A DNA stretch of 64,000 nt from Sandaracinobacteroides saxicola (GCF_014117445.1 NZ_CP059851.1:1736001-1800000); one strand, 5' to 3'. Counted from the stretch's first letter, positions 1-8,906 are shown. Made by a program: numbers and translations. The notes: generated from the sequence alone by a model not told the origin.

Positions 1-1
1 C

Positions 2-1027
2 TATATGGGCATGACGTTCGACCCGGACGTGATCGCCGCCGGGGAAGCCGCGCTGCGCGACTTCGGGGCGGGATCGACGGGCAGCCGGGTGCTGAACGGC
101 ACCTTTGCCGGCCACATCGGCGTGGAGGACGCGCTGCGCGATTTCTATGGCATGGCGCATGCGATGGTGTTCTCGACCGGCTACCAGGCCAATCTGGGGA
201 TCGTCAGCACGCTTACCGGCAAGGGAGATTATATCGTCCTGGACGCCGACAGCCACGCCAGCATCTATGATGGCTGCAAGCTGGGCAATGCCGAAGTCGT
301 GCGGTTCCGCCACAACAACGCCGATGACCTGGACAAAAGGCTGGGGCGGTTGCCGGCCGGGGCGGGAAAGCTGGTCATCCTGGAGGGCGTCTATTCGATG
401 CTGGGCGATGTCGCGCCGCTGCCCGACCTGGTGGCGGCAGCGCGGCGGCACGGCGCGACGGTGATGGTGGACGAGGCCCATGCCATGGGCTTTTTCGGCG
501 AGCATGGCCGGGGCGTGTATGAGGAACAGGGGGTGGCCGACGACGTCGATTTCGTGGTCGGCACCTTCAGCAAGTCGGTCGGCACGGTCGGCGGCTTCTG
601 CGTTTCCAACCATCCGAAGTTCGAGATTTTGCGGCTGGTGTGCAATCCCTATCGCTTCACCGCCAGCCTGCCGCCGGCGGTGGTGGCGTGCGCGGAGGCG
701 AGCATCCGCAAGCTGATGACCGCACGCGAGAAGCGGGAGCGGCTGTGGGCGAACAGCCGGGCGCTGCATGCCGGGCTGGTCGCGGCCGGGTTCCGGATGG
801 CGACGGAACATTGCGAGAGCGCGATCATCGCCGTGCTGATGCCCGACCAGGAAAGCACCGCCGCGATGTGGAGCCGCCTGCTCGACCTTGGCATCTATTG
901 CAACATGAGCCGGCCACCGGCGACTCCGGCGGGTGTTTACCTGCTGCGCTGTTCACTGAGCGCGGAACACAGCATCGGCGAGGTGGAGACGATCGTTGAC
1001 AGGTTTGTGACGGCGCGCGCGATGTAA
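2..1027 (+). CDS. spt: Serine palmitoyltransferase, N-terminus cut off by window edge
   Basis: PLP-dependent alpha-oxoamine synthase that condenses L-serine with an acyl thioester to 3-ketosphinganine, the first step of sphingolipid synthesis. Counting from the ATG at base 5, the visible part has the PLP lysine at 190 (GTFSKSVGTVGGF), the ring-stacking histidine at 84 (DADSHASIYDG) and Asp156/His159 (VDEAHAMG). These spacings match the Sphingomonas SPT numbering K265/H159/D231/H234 with a constant offset of 75, so about 75 N-terminal residues lie outside. The reading frame is open to the window edge. The related enzymes KBL and BioF share the fold; the GTFSKSVGTVGGF signature and the apparent sphingomonad host favour SPT. 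An acyl carrier protein gene, often adjacent, would lie upstream and cannot be seen. Confidence 0.9.
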   Translation, partial: YMGMTFDPDVIAAGEAALRDFGAGSTGSRVLNGTFAGHIGVEDALRDFYGMAHAMVFSTGYQANLGIVSTLTGKGDYIVLDADSHASIYDGCKLGNAEVVRFRHNNADDLDKRLGRLPAGAGKLVILEGVYSMLGDVAPLPDLVAAARRHGATVMVDEAHAMGFFGEHGRGVYEEQGVADDVDFVVGTFSKSVGTVGGFCVSNHPKFEILRLVCNPYRFTASLPPAVVACAEASIRKLMTAREKRERLWANSRALHAGLVAAGFRMATEHCESAIIAVLMPDQESTAAMWSRLLDLGIYCNMSRPPATPAGVYLLRCSLSAEHSIGEVETIVDRFVTARAM

Positions 1028-1276
1028 TTTTGTTGCCGGACCGAAATCTTGACGAATTTTCAATTTTTGTTTTTCCTGGCGTTGTTTTTGCTACGATAAA
1101 TTGCCTGATCGTGCTCTTTTCCCGACACGCCGCCCAGCGGCTGTTCTGCGACTGGATGACGATATGTGTCGCTGACGCAATATTTTTACCGCCAGATCAG
1201 ATCAAGTGGACTTTATTGCCATATTGGTTATCACAGGGTCGGCCATTTTGCAAGTGTTTTCGCATGGCGCGGCTGT

Positions 1277-1993
1277 TCAGCCCTGCTCCCGCTCCACGAT
1301 GGCACGCAGGCCGCGCCGGTCGAGAATGGCGATGCTGCCGTATCGCGCGTCGATCAGCCCGGCTTCCTCGAAGGCGCGGATATGTTTGCCCACCGTGTTT
1401 CGGCTGAGCGCCGCGGCGCCGGCCAATTGTTCGTGGGTGCACAGGAAGCTGGCCGGCGGATCGACCTTGAACAGCCGGTGCCGCCAGCCGCCCAGGCGCA
1501 GGATGGTGGCGGCCACCCGACGCACGCTGCTGCTGATCAGCAGGTCCGAGTGCGCTCCTGCGGTGGTGGTGAAGATCTCGGTCATGCCGATCATCATGCA
1601 TTGCCACTCCGCCGGATGTTCGGCCAGCCGCGCCAGCAACGCCGGCCGCCGCAACGCGCCGAACAGGGAATCGCCATAGGCCGTCGCCGACCCCATGCGC
1701 TTTCCGTTCATCACAGGCGCCTGCCCCCACCAGCTTCCGGGCAGACCGAAATGGCCGATGCCGATATCGGCGGCGCTGATGCCCGACACGAACATCATCT
1801 GGCCGGACCCCACGCAGTAAAGCGCGCCTTCAGTGTCGCCGGCATGGGTGATGCCACTGCCCGCGGGATAGCGGCGCCATTCGAGCCGCTCGACCATCCA
1901 GAGGCGGAAGGGCGCCGGACAGGCGGCAAGCCAGCCCTGCCGCGAGACGACATCGACAGCCGCCTCGATTGCAGCAGAACCTTCCCCGGACAT
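1277..1993 (-). CDS. Crp/Fnr family transcriptional regulator
   Basis: A 238-residue protein with an N-terminal cyclic-nucleotide-binding-type beta-barrel (about residues 20-140, including HAGDTEGALYCVGSG) and a C-terminal winged helix (about 185-235, with LSRNTVGKHIRAFEEAGLI as the recognition region). Cysteines are scattered rather than clustered at the N-terminus, so a classical FNR 4Fe-4S sensor is unlikely and the ligand is unknown. It is a single gene facing the serine palmitoyltransferase gene. The roughly 280 bases between its start and the next gene on the plus strand are AT-rich and hold an imperfect CTTGA-N7-TCAAG dyad that could be an autoregulatory or neighbour-gene site. Target genes cannot be told from sequence. 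Confidence 0.85.
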   Translation of the reverse strand: MSGEGSAAIEAAVDVVSRQGWLAACPAPFRLWMVERLEWRRYPAGSGITHAGDTEGALYCVGSGQMMFVSGISAADIGIGHFGLPGSWWGQAPVMNGKRMGSATAYGDSLFGALRRPALLARLAEHPAEWQCMMIGMTEIFTTTAGAHSDLLISSSVRRVAATILRLGGWRHRLFKVDPPASFLCTHEQLAGAAALSRNTVGKHIRAFEEAGLIDARYGSIAILDRRGLRAIVEREQG

Positions 1994-2202
1994 GCCCCAC
2001 TATGCCCGAGTATCGGCGGAAAAGCAATTGACCAAATCTTGTCATTCTCACGAGAAAGATTCGTCTAAGCCGCGATTCACAAGTAATGCGTCACAGAATT
2101 GGCTAGAACGATGACAAAATCACAATCAATCACGACAATCGTGGCGCATACGAATGCGCTACCTTCATCTATTCCTAAAGGCTCACGCTTGTCCATGGAT
2201 AT

Positions 2203-2219
2203 CTTGATCGATATTCAAG
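2203..2219. promoter_or_regulatory. CTTGA-N7-TCAAG dyad between crp/fnr-like gene and PEPxxWA gene
   Basis: A 5+7+5 inverted repeat, CTTGA then TCGATAT then TCAAG, sits about 55 bases before the ATG at 2275. Its half-sites resemble Fnr-family TTGAT/ATCAA half-sites but the spacing is not canonical. Linking it to the adjacent Crp/Fnr regulator is inference. Confidence 0.25.
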
Positions 2220-2274
2220 TGGGATGCTGTGGAGAGTGTGGCAAGATCACTTTGCCGTCGTCGAGTTGCCTGCC

Positions 2275-2877
2275 ATGATCGCGCAGGCCTCACTGAAGCA
2301 GCTATGCGTGCTGCTGGCCGCGGGCGGCATCGGCGCCGGGACGACGGTTGCCGTGCAGACAGTTGCGCCACGGCCAAAACCGGCTGTCGTCAAAACTGCC
2401 GCGGCACCGATGTCCCGGATCAACCCGGCGGCGCAACAGAAGGTGAGCCTTGCGCAGAAGCCGGTCAATTTCACGCCCGCCAAGCTGGAGCTGGCCGATG
2501 ATGGCTGTTCCAGCCAGGACGCGGCGCTTGCCCAGCTGTCGCGCTTGCAGCCGGTCACACCGCCGGATGGGACCAGGATTGCCGGACTGTCGCTGCCCAT
2601 CGCCGCCGCGGTTCCCGGCACCAATGGCGTGGCGCCGCCGTCGCCCTTCAACCCCGGTGGCGGGATCGGTGGCGGGATCAGCGGTGGTGGGGGCGGAAGC
2701 GGGAGCACAAGCTCGCCGTCAGGCATCGGCTCGCCCGGCGAGCGGGCCAAGGGGCCAGTCGAGATGCCGACGGTGCCCATGGTGCCGGCGGTGCCGGAGC
2801 CGCAGGTCTGGGCGCTGATGATCATCGGCTATGGCCTGGTCGGCTGGATGGTCCGGAAACGCCTGGTGGCGGCCTAA
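2275..2877 (+). CDS. PEPxxWA-CTERM sorting domain protein
   Basis: A secreted, low-complexity protein of about 200 residues. The start chosen is the ATG at 2275, which places a hydrophobic signal-like segment (LCVLLAAGGIGAGTTVAV) directly at the N-terminus; an in-frame ATG at 2224 would prepend 17 residues that do not look like a signal. The middle is Pro/Ala rich with a Gly/Ser tract (GGGIGGGISGGGGGSGSTS). The C-terminus is a PEPxxWA-CTERM tripartite signal: PEPQVWA, a hydrophobic helix, then basic MVRKR. In sphingomonads such tails are recognised by an exosortase/archaeosortase-like enzyme for surface attachment or export; no such enzyme is encoded here. The mature function is unknown. Confidence 0.8.
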   Translation: MIAQASLKQLCVLLAAGGIGAGTTVAVQTVAPRPKPAVVKTAAAPMSRINPAAQQKVSLAQKPVNFTPAKLELADDGCSSQDAALAQLSRLQPVTPPDGTRIAGLSLPIAAAVPGTNGVAPPSPFNPGGGIGGGISGGGGGSGSTSSPSGIGSPGERAKGPVEMPTVPMVPAVPEPQVWALMIIGYGLVGWMVRKRLVAA

Positions 2878-3014
2878 CCGATACGCGGTTGTCCGTCATC
2901 GACGGCAATGCATCCGTATTCATTACGTGCTGATTGACCAGAATTTGTCAATTCGGAACTTCATGTTGTTTTAGGCGGCAGCACGAAAATATTCCCTCAG
3001 GGATCGGTCAAGAA

Positions 3015-4022
3015 ATGACGAACATGCAAAGCTGCACGGCCATCCTGTTGGCGGCAAACCTGATGAGCATGCCTGTCGGGGCAGCGGAAACCGTGACCAT
3101 CGACAATTTCATCAGGGCGGAAACACATTTCTACATGGCGGGGCAGGTGGCAAGCGGCTGTTTTGCCAAGCTCTGCCATCAGGCGCGCACCCCGCCGGTG
3201 GACAATCAGCCGGTGATCCGGATCAACCGGGACACGCTCTACAGCCAGGGGGTGTTCGACCTGTCGACGCCGCTGACCATCACCATGCCCGATGCCGGCA
3301 AACGCTATCAGATGCTGAGCGTGATCAACGAAGATCACCTGATCCGGCACGTATCCTACACCGCGGGACCCGTGACGTTGACGCGCGAAATGGTGGGCAG
3401 CCGCTATGCCTTCGTCATCGTGCGCACCTTCGTGCAGCCGAACAATGCCGCGGACGCCAGGGCGGTGGCGGCGTTGCAGGCGGGGATCGGTGTGGCGCAG
3501 GCCAGCCCCGGCGCCTTCGAGGTTCCCGAGTGGAACCAGGACCAGCGCGCCGCGCTGCGCAGCGCCCTGTTGGGCGTGGGCCGCTTCATGCCGGATTCGC
3601 GGCGCACCTTCGGTGATGCCGGCGACACCGATCCGGTGCGGCGGCTGGTCGGCACGGCCGGCGGCTGGGGCGGCATCGCCGAGCGCGATGCCATCTATCT
3701 GAACGAACGGGTCGCCAACAACGACGGTGTCCAGCCCTATGTGCTGACGGTGGGCAAGGTTCCGGTCGATGCCTTCTGGTCGGTCACGGTGTACAACGCC
3801 AAGGGCTTTTACGAAGGGCCGGAGACCGCGATTTCGCTGAACAATGTCAGCGCGCGGCAGAATGAGGACGGTACCACGACCATCCGCTTCGGCGGCGATC
3901 CGCGCGCGCCCAATGCGCTGCGCATCATGCCGGGCTGGAACTATACCGTGCGGCTGTATCGGCCGCGCCCGGAAATCCTTGACGGCCGCTGGCGCTTTCC
4001 CGCGGCCAAACCCGCGGGCTGA
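3015..4022 (+). CDS. DUF1254/DUF1214 domain secreted protein
   Basis: A 335-residue exported protein. Starting at the ATG at 3015 gives a signal peptide (SCTAILLAANLMSMPVGAA); earlier in-frame codons give no better start. Residues about 30-150 match the DUF1254 pattern (NRDTLYSQGVFDL, then the strand-rich MPDAGKRYQMLSVINEDH), and the C-terminal part matches DUF1214 (PVDAFWSVTVYNAKGFY, then a terminal YTVRLYRPRPEI). These domains are common as periplasmic proteins of unknown biochemical role. The gene is followed after 39 bases by an outer-membrane barrel gene on the same strand, so the two are probably co-transcribed, and a joint role in an envelope process or small-molecule passage is plausible but unproven. 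Confidence 0.8.
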   Translation: MTNMQSCTAILLAANLMSMPVGAAETVTIDNFIRAETHFYMAGQVASGCFAKLCHQARTPPVDNQPVIRINRDTLYSQGVFDLSTPLTITMPDAGKRYQMLSVINEDHLIRHVSYTAGPVTLTREMVGSRYAFVIVRTFVQPNNAADARAVAALQAGIGVAQASPGAFEVPEWNQDQRAALRSALLGVGRFMPDSRRTFGDAGDTDPVRRLVGTAGGWGGIAERDAIYLNERVANNDGVQPYVLTVGKVPVDAFWSVTVYNAKGFYEGPETAISLNNVSARQNEDGTTTIRFGGDPRAPNALRIMPGWNYTVRLYRPRPEILDGRWRFPAAKPAG

Positions 4023-4061
4023 GGCCGGCCCCTCCCCTCTTTGACCACGAAAGATTGTTCG

Positions 4062-4994
4062 ATGCGTTTACCCCTGTTCCTTTCCCTCGCCGCGATCCTG
4101 TCGGCCACCCCGGCATTGGCGGTCGATGACGGTCCGCGCGCCTATTTCCCGCTGCCGACGGGCACCAGCACCATCAACCTGATGGGCATTTTCCAGGCGT
4201 CCAACAGCTCGGTCGATGCCGTGACCGCGGTGAAGGGCGCGAAGGTGAATGTCGACGTCGGCGTGCTGCAGGTTTCGCGCACCTTCGATGTCGGCGGCAA
4301 TGCGGCCGGCCTATTCGCGGTGATGCCATTCGGCGAGGTGCGGGGCGAGGCGACGCTCGCCGGTCCTTTCGGCAATGAGTTTGTCCGGCGCACATCGAGC
4401 GGCGGGCTGGGCGACATCAGCATCGCCGGCGTGCTGGGCATCGTGGGGTCGCCGGCGCTGACGCGCCCGCAATATGTCCGCCATGTGCCGGGCTTCTCTT
4501 TGGGCGCGTTGCTGATGGTGACGGCGCCGACCGGCGAATATGATCGTGCCAAGCTGATCAACCTGGGCACCAACCGCTGGTCGTTCCGGATCGGCGCGCC
4601 GATGGGGTGGGCGCTGGGCGGATCCTACCTCTCGCCCGAGCTGACGACGATCGAGGTCGTGCCGAGCGTGACCTTCTATACGGTGAACGATGCGCCGTTC
4701 CGGGCCGGGCGGCGGTCCCAGGCGGCGCTGTTCCGGGTGGAGGGGCATGTGACGCATAATTTCAGCCGCGCCTTCTGGGCCTCGCTGGACCTGACCGGCA
4801 ACAGCGGCGGCGCGACGACGACCGATGGCCTGGCCGACCGCAACACCAGGACCTGGATGGGGGCGGGCATCACCGCGGGGATGAATTTCTCGCCGGCGTT
4901 CGGCGTGACGGCGACCTATGGCGGCGTGATCGCGGGCAACAGCAATGCGCCCGACGGCGACGGTTTCCGGGTCAACCTTCGATACAGTTTTTGA
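4062..4994 (+). CDS. MetA-pathway-of-phenol-degradation type outer membrane protein
   Basis: A 310-residue predicted outer-membrane beta-barrel. The ATG at 4062 begins a clean signal peptide (MRLPLFLSLAAILSATPALA); an upstream TTG at 4041 is a weaker alternative. The mature part alternates amphipathic strands and ends in RVNLRYSF, with the terminal Phe typical of BAM substrates. Overall pattern (N-terminal PLPTGTSTINLMG, central SLGALLMVTAPTGEYD, C-terminal barrel) resembles the phenol_MetA_deg family, whose members are thought to carry hydrophobic substrates across the outer membrane. It follows the DUF1254 gene by 39 bases, suggesting an operon. No aromatic-degradation enzymes are nearby, so the substrate is open. 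Confidence 0.7.
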   Translation: MRLPLFLSLAAILSATPALAVDDGPRAYFPLPTGTSTINLMGIFQASNSSVDAVTAVKGAKVNVDVGVLQVSRTFDVGGNAAGLFAVMPFGEVRGEATLAGPFGNEFVRRTSSGGLGDISIAGVLGIVGSPALTRPQYVRHVPGFSLGALLMVTAPTGEYDRAKLINLGTNRWSFRIGAPMGWALGGSYLSPELTTIEVVPSVTFYTVNDAPFRAGRRSQAALFRVEGHVTHNFSRAFWASLDLTGNSGGATTTDGLADRNTRTWMGAGITAGMNFSPAFGVTATYGGVIAGNSNAPDGDGFRVNLRYSF

Positions 4995-4999
4995 GCATG

Positions 5000-5112
5000 A
5001 TCGCGGCGAGCCTTTGCCTGATGGGCAAGATGATGGGCGCACCGGACCGACGGCGGGATCATGGTGAGACCGGCGTTGGGTTTTCGCCCGTCAGGCAAAG
5101 GCTCGCCGTGAT
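5000..5112. repeat. Long inverted repeat between barrel gene and DUF3011 gene
   Basis: Two 27-base arms, 5000-5026 (starting ATCGCGGCGAGCCTTTGCCT) and 5086-5112 (its reverse complement), match at 25 of 27 positions and enclose 59 bases. The gap between the flanking genes is almost wholly made of this structure. It could fold into a long hairpin in RNA and act as a terminator or processing site for the upstream pair, but there is no T-run. The regular bounded arms look like a small dispersed palindromic element rather than a gene-specific terminator. Confidence 0.7.
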
Positions 5113-5136
5113 GGCGGACAGGCAAAGGGGAAGTTC

Positions 5137-5994
5137 ATGCGCAATGCGATCATCATGGCGGCCAGTGTGGCGATCCTGCTGAACCCGGTTTCGGTGGCGG
5201 CGCAATATGCCCGGCCCGAGACGCGCCCGGCGCCACGGCCAGAGCCCGAACCGGTGCGGCCGCTGCGTGACCGCGCCGCGCCGGGTGGCAGCAGCGCGCC
5301 GGCCGGCGGCGTGTGGGCGGGGGCCACGATCCGCTGCGAAAGCCGCAACAATGGCCGCCGCGAGTGCAGCGCCGACACGCGCGGCGGCGTGCGGCTGGTG
5401 CGGCAGCTGAGCGATGCCGCCTGCCGCGAGCATCGCACCTGGGGCACGACCGGCAACGCGATCTGGGTGGACAATGGCTGCCGCGGCGAATTCCAGACGC
5501 GCTATGGCGGCGGTGGGCATGGCGGCCATGTGGTGGTGGAAAACAGCAGCAGCGGGCCATCGACCGCGGCGATCATCGGCGGTGTGGCGGTGGCGGGCGG
5601 GCTGATCGCCCTTCTGGCCAAGCCGTCCAAGGGCAGCAAGCCGGCGCCGGCTCCGCCGCCCGCGCAGCCCGGCCAGCCGCAGCCGGTTGCGCCGCCACCC
5701 GCCCCCGCCCTGCCGGCGGCGCCGGCCGGGCCGGCGAAAATCAGCGCATCCTTGGGCGGCGTGACTCCTGATGCGCGACCGGCGCTGGGCATGTGCCTGA
5801 ATGACGCCGCGCGGCAGATCGGCGCGACCGGGGGCAGCGAGATCAAGCTGGACCGGCTGGACGATGTGGCGCCGGGCAATGGCGGGTTCCGGTTCCGGAT
5901 GATGCTGGTGGGTATCTACCCCGACAAGCCGCGCGTCATCCCAACCTTCTGCCGGGCGACGCCGACGAAGGTCGTGGAGCTGACCTTCGGCTGA
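5137..5994 (+). CDS. DUF3011 domain secreted protein
   Basis: A 285-residue exported protein with a signal peptide (MRNAIIMAASVAILLNPVSV, cleavage after VAA). Residues about 62-125 (TIRCESRNNGRRECSADTRG through the GNAIWVDNGCRGEF stretch) match the DUF3011 pattern, with four cysteines that may form two disulfides. A hydrophobic segment follows (about 147-165), then a Pro/Ala linker, then a C-terminal domain of about 90 residues beginning KISASLGGVTPDARPALGMC that I do not recognise. It has its own ribosome site (CAAAGGGGAAG) after the inverted-repeat element. Role unknown; DUF3011 proteins are generally periplasmic. Confidence 0.7.
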   Translation: MRNAIIMAASVAILLNPVSVAAQYARPETRPAPRPEPEPVRPLRDRAAPGGSSAPAGGVWAGATIRCESRNNGRRECSADTRGGVRLVRQLSDAACREHRTWGTTGNAIWVDNGCRGEFQTRYGGGGHGGHVVVENSSSGPSTAAIIGGVAVAGGLIALLAKPSKGSKPAPAPPPAQPGQPQPVAPPPAPALPAAPAGPAKISASLGGVTPDARPALGMCLNDAARQIGATGGSEIKLDRLDDVAPGNGGFRFRMMLVGIYPDKPRVIPTFCRATPTKVVELTFG

Positions 5995-6028
5995 GCGGGT
6001 CGCGCTTCGTTCGCCGGCCGGAGCGAAG

Positions 6029-6080
6029 CCCACCCCCGCTCGCGTTCCGCGAGTCGCCCCTCCCCTGAAGGGGAGGGGTG
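6029..6080. repeat. GC-rich palindromic repeat, copy 1
   Basis: Read on the minus strand this is CACCCCTCCCC, a turn, AGGGGAGGGGCGACTCGCG, a short CGCG stem and AGCGGGGGTGGG. The core CCCCTCCCCT/AGGGGAGGGG (6057-6066 and 6069-6078) is a perfect 10-bp stem. The same layout recurs at 44734-44802 and, inside a gene, at 56931-57026. Confidence 0.65.
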
Positions 6081-6133
6081 TGGCCTTGCCCAGCGACACC
6101 GCAGCGCGTAACGTCCTGGAAACAGGAGGGTGC

Positions 6134-7693
6134 ATGGGGGAGAATGCGAAGCGCGACCGGCTGGTGATCACGGCGTCGTCCCTGGGCACCGTGTTCGAAT
6201 GGTATGACTTCTTCCTGTACGGCATCCTGGCGGCGCTGATCGGGAAGCTGTTCTTTCCCGGCGACAATCCGACCGCGGCGCTGCTGGCGAGCCTGGCGAC
6301 CTTTGGCGCCGGCTTCGGGGTGCGGCCGCTGGGGGCGCTGCTGTTCGGCTATTATGGCGACCGGATCGGGCGGAAATACACGTTTCTGGTGACGATCACG
6401 CTGATGGGCGGGGCGACGGCGGCGATCGGCTTCCTGCCGACCTATGCCCAGGCCGGGCTGTGGGCCCCTGCCCTGCTGCTGTTGCTGCGGCTGTTGCAGG
6501 GGCTGGCGCTGGGCGGCGAATATGGCGGGGCGGCGATCTATGTGGCCGAGCATGCGCCGCCGGGGAAGCGCGGACAATATACCAGCTGGATCCAGGTGTC
6601 GGTGCCGACCGGTTTCCTGCTGTGCGTGGTGGTGGTGCTGACCACCCGGCACAGCATGACGACGGAAGAGTTCGAGGCCTGGGGGTGGCGCATTCCGTTC
6701 CTGCTGAGCATCCTGATGCTGGCGATTTCGATCTTCATCCGGTTGAAGCTGGCGGAATCGCCGGTGTTCCAGGCGATGAAGGCGGCGGGCACGACGTCGA
6801 AAAATCCGATCATGGATTCGATCCGGGCACCGGGCAATCTGGGGCGGGTGGCGGTGAGCCTGTTCGGCGTGGCGGCGGGGCTGACGGTGATCTATTACAC
6901 CAGCCAGTTCGGCACGCTGTATTTCCTGACCGGCACGGCGCGGGTGGGGGAAGAGGAGGCGCTGCTGTATCTGGCGATCGGCGCCTTCATGGCGATCCCG
7001 CTCTATGTCGGATTCGGGGTGCTTTCCGACCGGTTCGGGCGCAAGCGCCTGTTATTGCTGGGCTATGCGCTGGCGATGCTGCTGGTGTTCCCGCTGTTCC
7101 GGATGATGGCGGACGGCGCCAACCCGGCATTGGCGCGGGCGGTGGCGGCAAGCCCGGTGAGCATCGAGCTGCCGGAATGCGATTATAACCCGTTCGTGAA
7201 ACCGGCGACCGACTGCGCCCGGGGGCTGGAGTTCCTGACCAAGCGCGGGATCAGCTATGCCAAGGTGCCGGCCGATGCGGTCGCGCTGAAGGTGGGCGAC
7301 GCGACGGTGCGGGGGTTCGACAAGGAGGCGTGGACGGCGGCGCTGGTGGCGGCGGGCTATCCGGACAAGGCCGATCCGAACGAGAAGCAGCGCTGGAAGA
7401 TCATCCTGGCGGTGGCGGCGATGGTGGCGCTCTCTGCGATGACCTATGGGCAAGTCGCCGCAATCTTCGTGGAGATGTTCCCGGCACGCATCCGCTATAC
7501 CAGCATGAGCGTGCCCTATCATATCGGCACGGGTTATTTCGGTGGGTTTCTGCCGTTCATCCAGCAGCTGATCGTGGTGCAGACGGGCAACGCCTATTCG
7601 GGTCTGTGGTACACGGTGGGGGTGGTGGCGATGGCGTTCGTGGTGACGCTGATCTGGCTGCCGGAGACGAAGGACGTGGATATCACGAAGTAG
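6134..7693 (+). CDS. MFS transporter, metabolite:H+ symporter (MHS) type
   Basis: A 519-residue, 12-helix permease. The ATG at 6134 is preceded by a strong ribosome site (CAGGAGGG), so this start is preferred over upstream in-frame codons. MHS-family features: an N-terminal SSLGTVFEWYDFFLYG, loop 2-3 GYYGDRIGRK, GLALGGEYGGAAIYVAEHAP in helices 4-5, and loop 8-9 SDRFGRKR. A hydrophilic insertion of about 80 residues (after RMMADGANPALARAV, up to PNEKQRW) contains two cysteines and probably projects into the periplasm; such insertions occur in a subgroup of these carriers. Relatives move dicarboxylates, shikimate, proline or betaine with protons. The neighbouring CoA-transferase gene hints at an organic acid substrate, as inference only. 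Confidence 0.85.
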   Translation: MGENAKRDRLVITASSLGTVFEWYDFFLYGILAALIGKLFFPGDNPTAALLASLATFGAGFGVRPLGALLFGYYGDRIGRKYTFLVTITLMGGATAAIGFLPTYAQAGLWAPALLLLLRLLQGLALGGEYGGAAIYVAEHAPPGKRGQYTSWIQVSVPTGFLLCVVVVLTTRHSMTTEEFEAWGWRIPFLLSILMLAISIFIRLKLAESPVFQAMKAAGTTSKNPIMDSIRAPGNLGRVAVSLFGVAAGLTVIYYTSQFGTLYFLTGTARVGEEEALLYLAIGAFMAIPLYVGFGVLSDRFGRKRLLLLGYALAMLLVFPLFRMMADGANPALARAVAASPVSIELPECDYNPFVKPATDCARGLEFLTKRGISYAKVPADAVALKVGDATVRGFDKEAWTAALVAAGYPDKADPNEKQRWKIILAVAAMVALSAMTYGQVAAIFVEMFPARIRYTSMSVPYHIGTGYFGGFLPFIQQLIVVQTGNAYSGLWYTVGVVAMAFVVTLIWLPETKDVDITK

Positions 7694-7728
7694 GGCTGGT
7701 GGGGAAAGTGTCGCTCGCCTGCGGCTCG

Positions 7729-7775
7729 CACCCACCCCCTACCCCTCCCTTCTCCGCTGCGCGGGAGGGAGGGGA
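7729..7775. repeat. GC-rich palindromic repeat, degenerate copy 2
   Basis: CACCCACCCCCTACCCCTCCC, then TTCTCCGCTGCGC, then GGGAGGGAGGGG forms an imperfect hairpin between the MHS transporter and the CoA-transferase. It shares the C-block/G-block layout of the 6029, 44734 and 56931 elements but lacks their CGACTCGCG part. It may also serve as a transcription terminator for the transporter. Confidence 0.5.
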
Positions 7776-7792
7776 GTAGCAAAGGAGAACCT

Positions 7793-8893
7793 ATGGGACC
7801 GCTGGAGGGTGTGAAGGTTCTGGACCTGAGCCAGATCGTGTCGGGGCCGATGGCGGCGGCGATGCTGGGGGATCAGGGGGCCGAGGTGATCAAGCTGGAG
7901 AGCCCTGGCGGCGATCCGGTGCGGACGGTGGGCGCGCGCAAGGGCAATATGAGCGCGATCTTCATCAGCGTGAACCGGGGCAAGAAGGGGCGGACGCTCG
8001 ATCTGAAGAATCCCGCCGATCATGCTGAATTCGAACGATTGGTGGCGTGGGCGGATGTGCTCATCGAGAATTTCCGGCCGGGTGCGATGGAGCGGCTGGG
8101 CTATGGCTATGCGCGTTGTGCCGCGATCAACCCGCGGCTGATCTATGCCTCGATCACCGGCTTCGGCGCCGATGGGCCGTACGCCAACCTGCGGGCCTAT
8201 GACCCCGTGGTGCAGGCGGCGAGCGGCATTGCGGCCTCTCAGGCAGGCGCGGATGGCAACCCGGCGCTGGTGCAGAGCCTGGTGGCGGACAAGGTCACGG
8301 CGCTGACCATGGCGCAGGCGATCACGGCGGCGCTGTTCGCGCGGGAGCGCAGCGGCGTGGGCCAGCATGTGCAGGTGGCGATGCTGGACGCGGCGCTCGC
8401 CTTCAACTGGCCGGAGAGCATGTACAACCATGCCTTCGTCGAACCCGCCGATCCATTCCCGGAATATGGCACATTGACCCGGCTGTGGCCGGCGAAGGAC
8501 GGGTTCGTCAGCATGGCCGCCATCCAGGACAGCGAGTTCGCGGCGATGTGCGAGGCACTGGGGCATCCCGAGAGCCTGTCCGACCCGGCCTATGCCACGA
8601 TGGCCGGGCGGTTCGGCAATCTGGCGCGGCTGCTGCCGGCCATGGCCGCCGAGGTGGGCAGGCGCACGCGCGCCGAGCTGATGGCCGGGTTCGTCGCGGC
8701 CGGCGCGGTGGGATGCACCGCCAACAGTCGTGCCGAAGTGCTGGCGGACCCGCAGGTCCGGCATAACGAGCTGATCGTCGAGGTGGACCAGGGGGCGCAT
8801 GGGCCGGTCAGGGTGGTGCGTCACGCCGCGAGGTTCAGCGCCACGCCGGCCCGGTCGCCCACGCCTGCGCCGCTGCTGGGCGAGCATAATTAA
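7793..8893 (+). CDS. CaiB/BaiF family (class III) CoA-transferase
   Basis: A 366-residue class III CoA-transferase, which moves CoA between carboxylic acids through aspartyl-anhydride and aspartyl-CoA intermediates; alpha-methylacyl-CoA racemases share the fold. It opens with GVKVLDLSQIVSGPMAAAMLGDQGAEVIKLE and contains IENFRPGAMERLGYGY and ASITGFGADGPYA. The probable catalytic aspartate is in VAMLDAALAF near residue 199. Ribosome site AAAGGAG lies 5 bases before the ATG. It follows the MHS transporter on the same strand after a 99-base gap that holds a hairpin repeat. The acyl substrate cannot be deduced. Confidence 0.88.
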   Translation: MGPLEGVKVLDLSQIVSGPMAAAMLGDQGAEVIKLESPGGDPVRTVGARKGNMSAIFISVNRGKKGRTLDLKNPADHAEFERLVAWADVLIENFRPGAMERLGYGYARCAAINPRLIYASITGFGADGPYANLRAYDPVVQAASGIAASQAGADGNPALVQSLVADKVTALTMAQAITAALFARERSGVGQHVQVAMLDAALAFNWPESMYNHAFVEPADPFPEYGTLTRLWPAKDGFVSMAAIQDSEFAAMCEALGHPESLSDPAYATMAGRFGNLARLLPAMAAEVGRRTRAELMAGFVAAGAVGCTANSRAEVLADPQVRHNELIVEVDQGAHGPVRVVRHAARFSATPARSPTPAPLLGEHN

Positions 8894-8906
8894 CCAAGGT
8901 CAACAA

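Noticed and set aside
1028-1276. T-rich tracts after the serine palmitoyltransferase gene as an intrinsic terminator
   Set aside because: Several T-runs are present but no stable GC stem directly precedes them.
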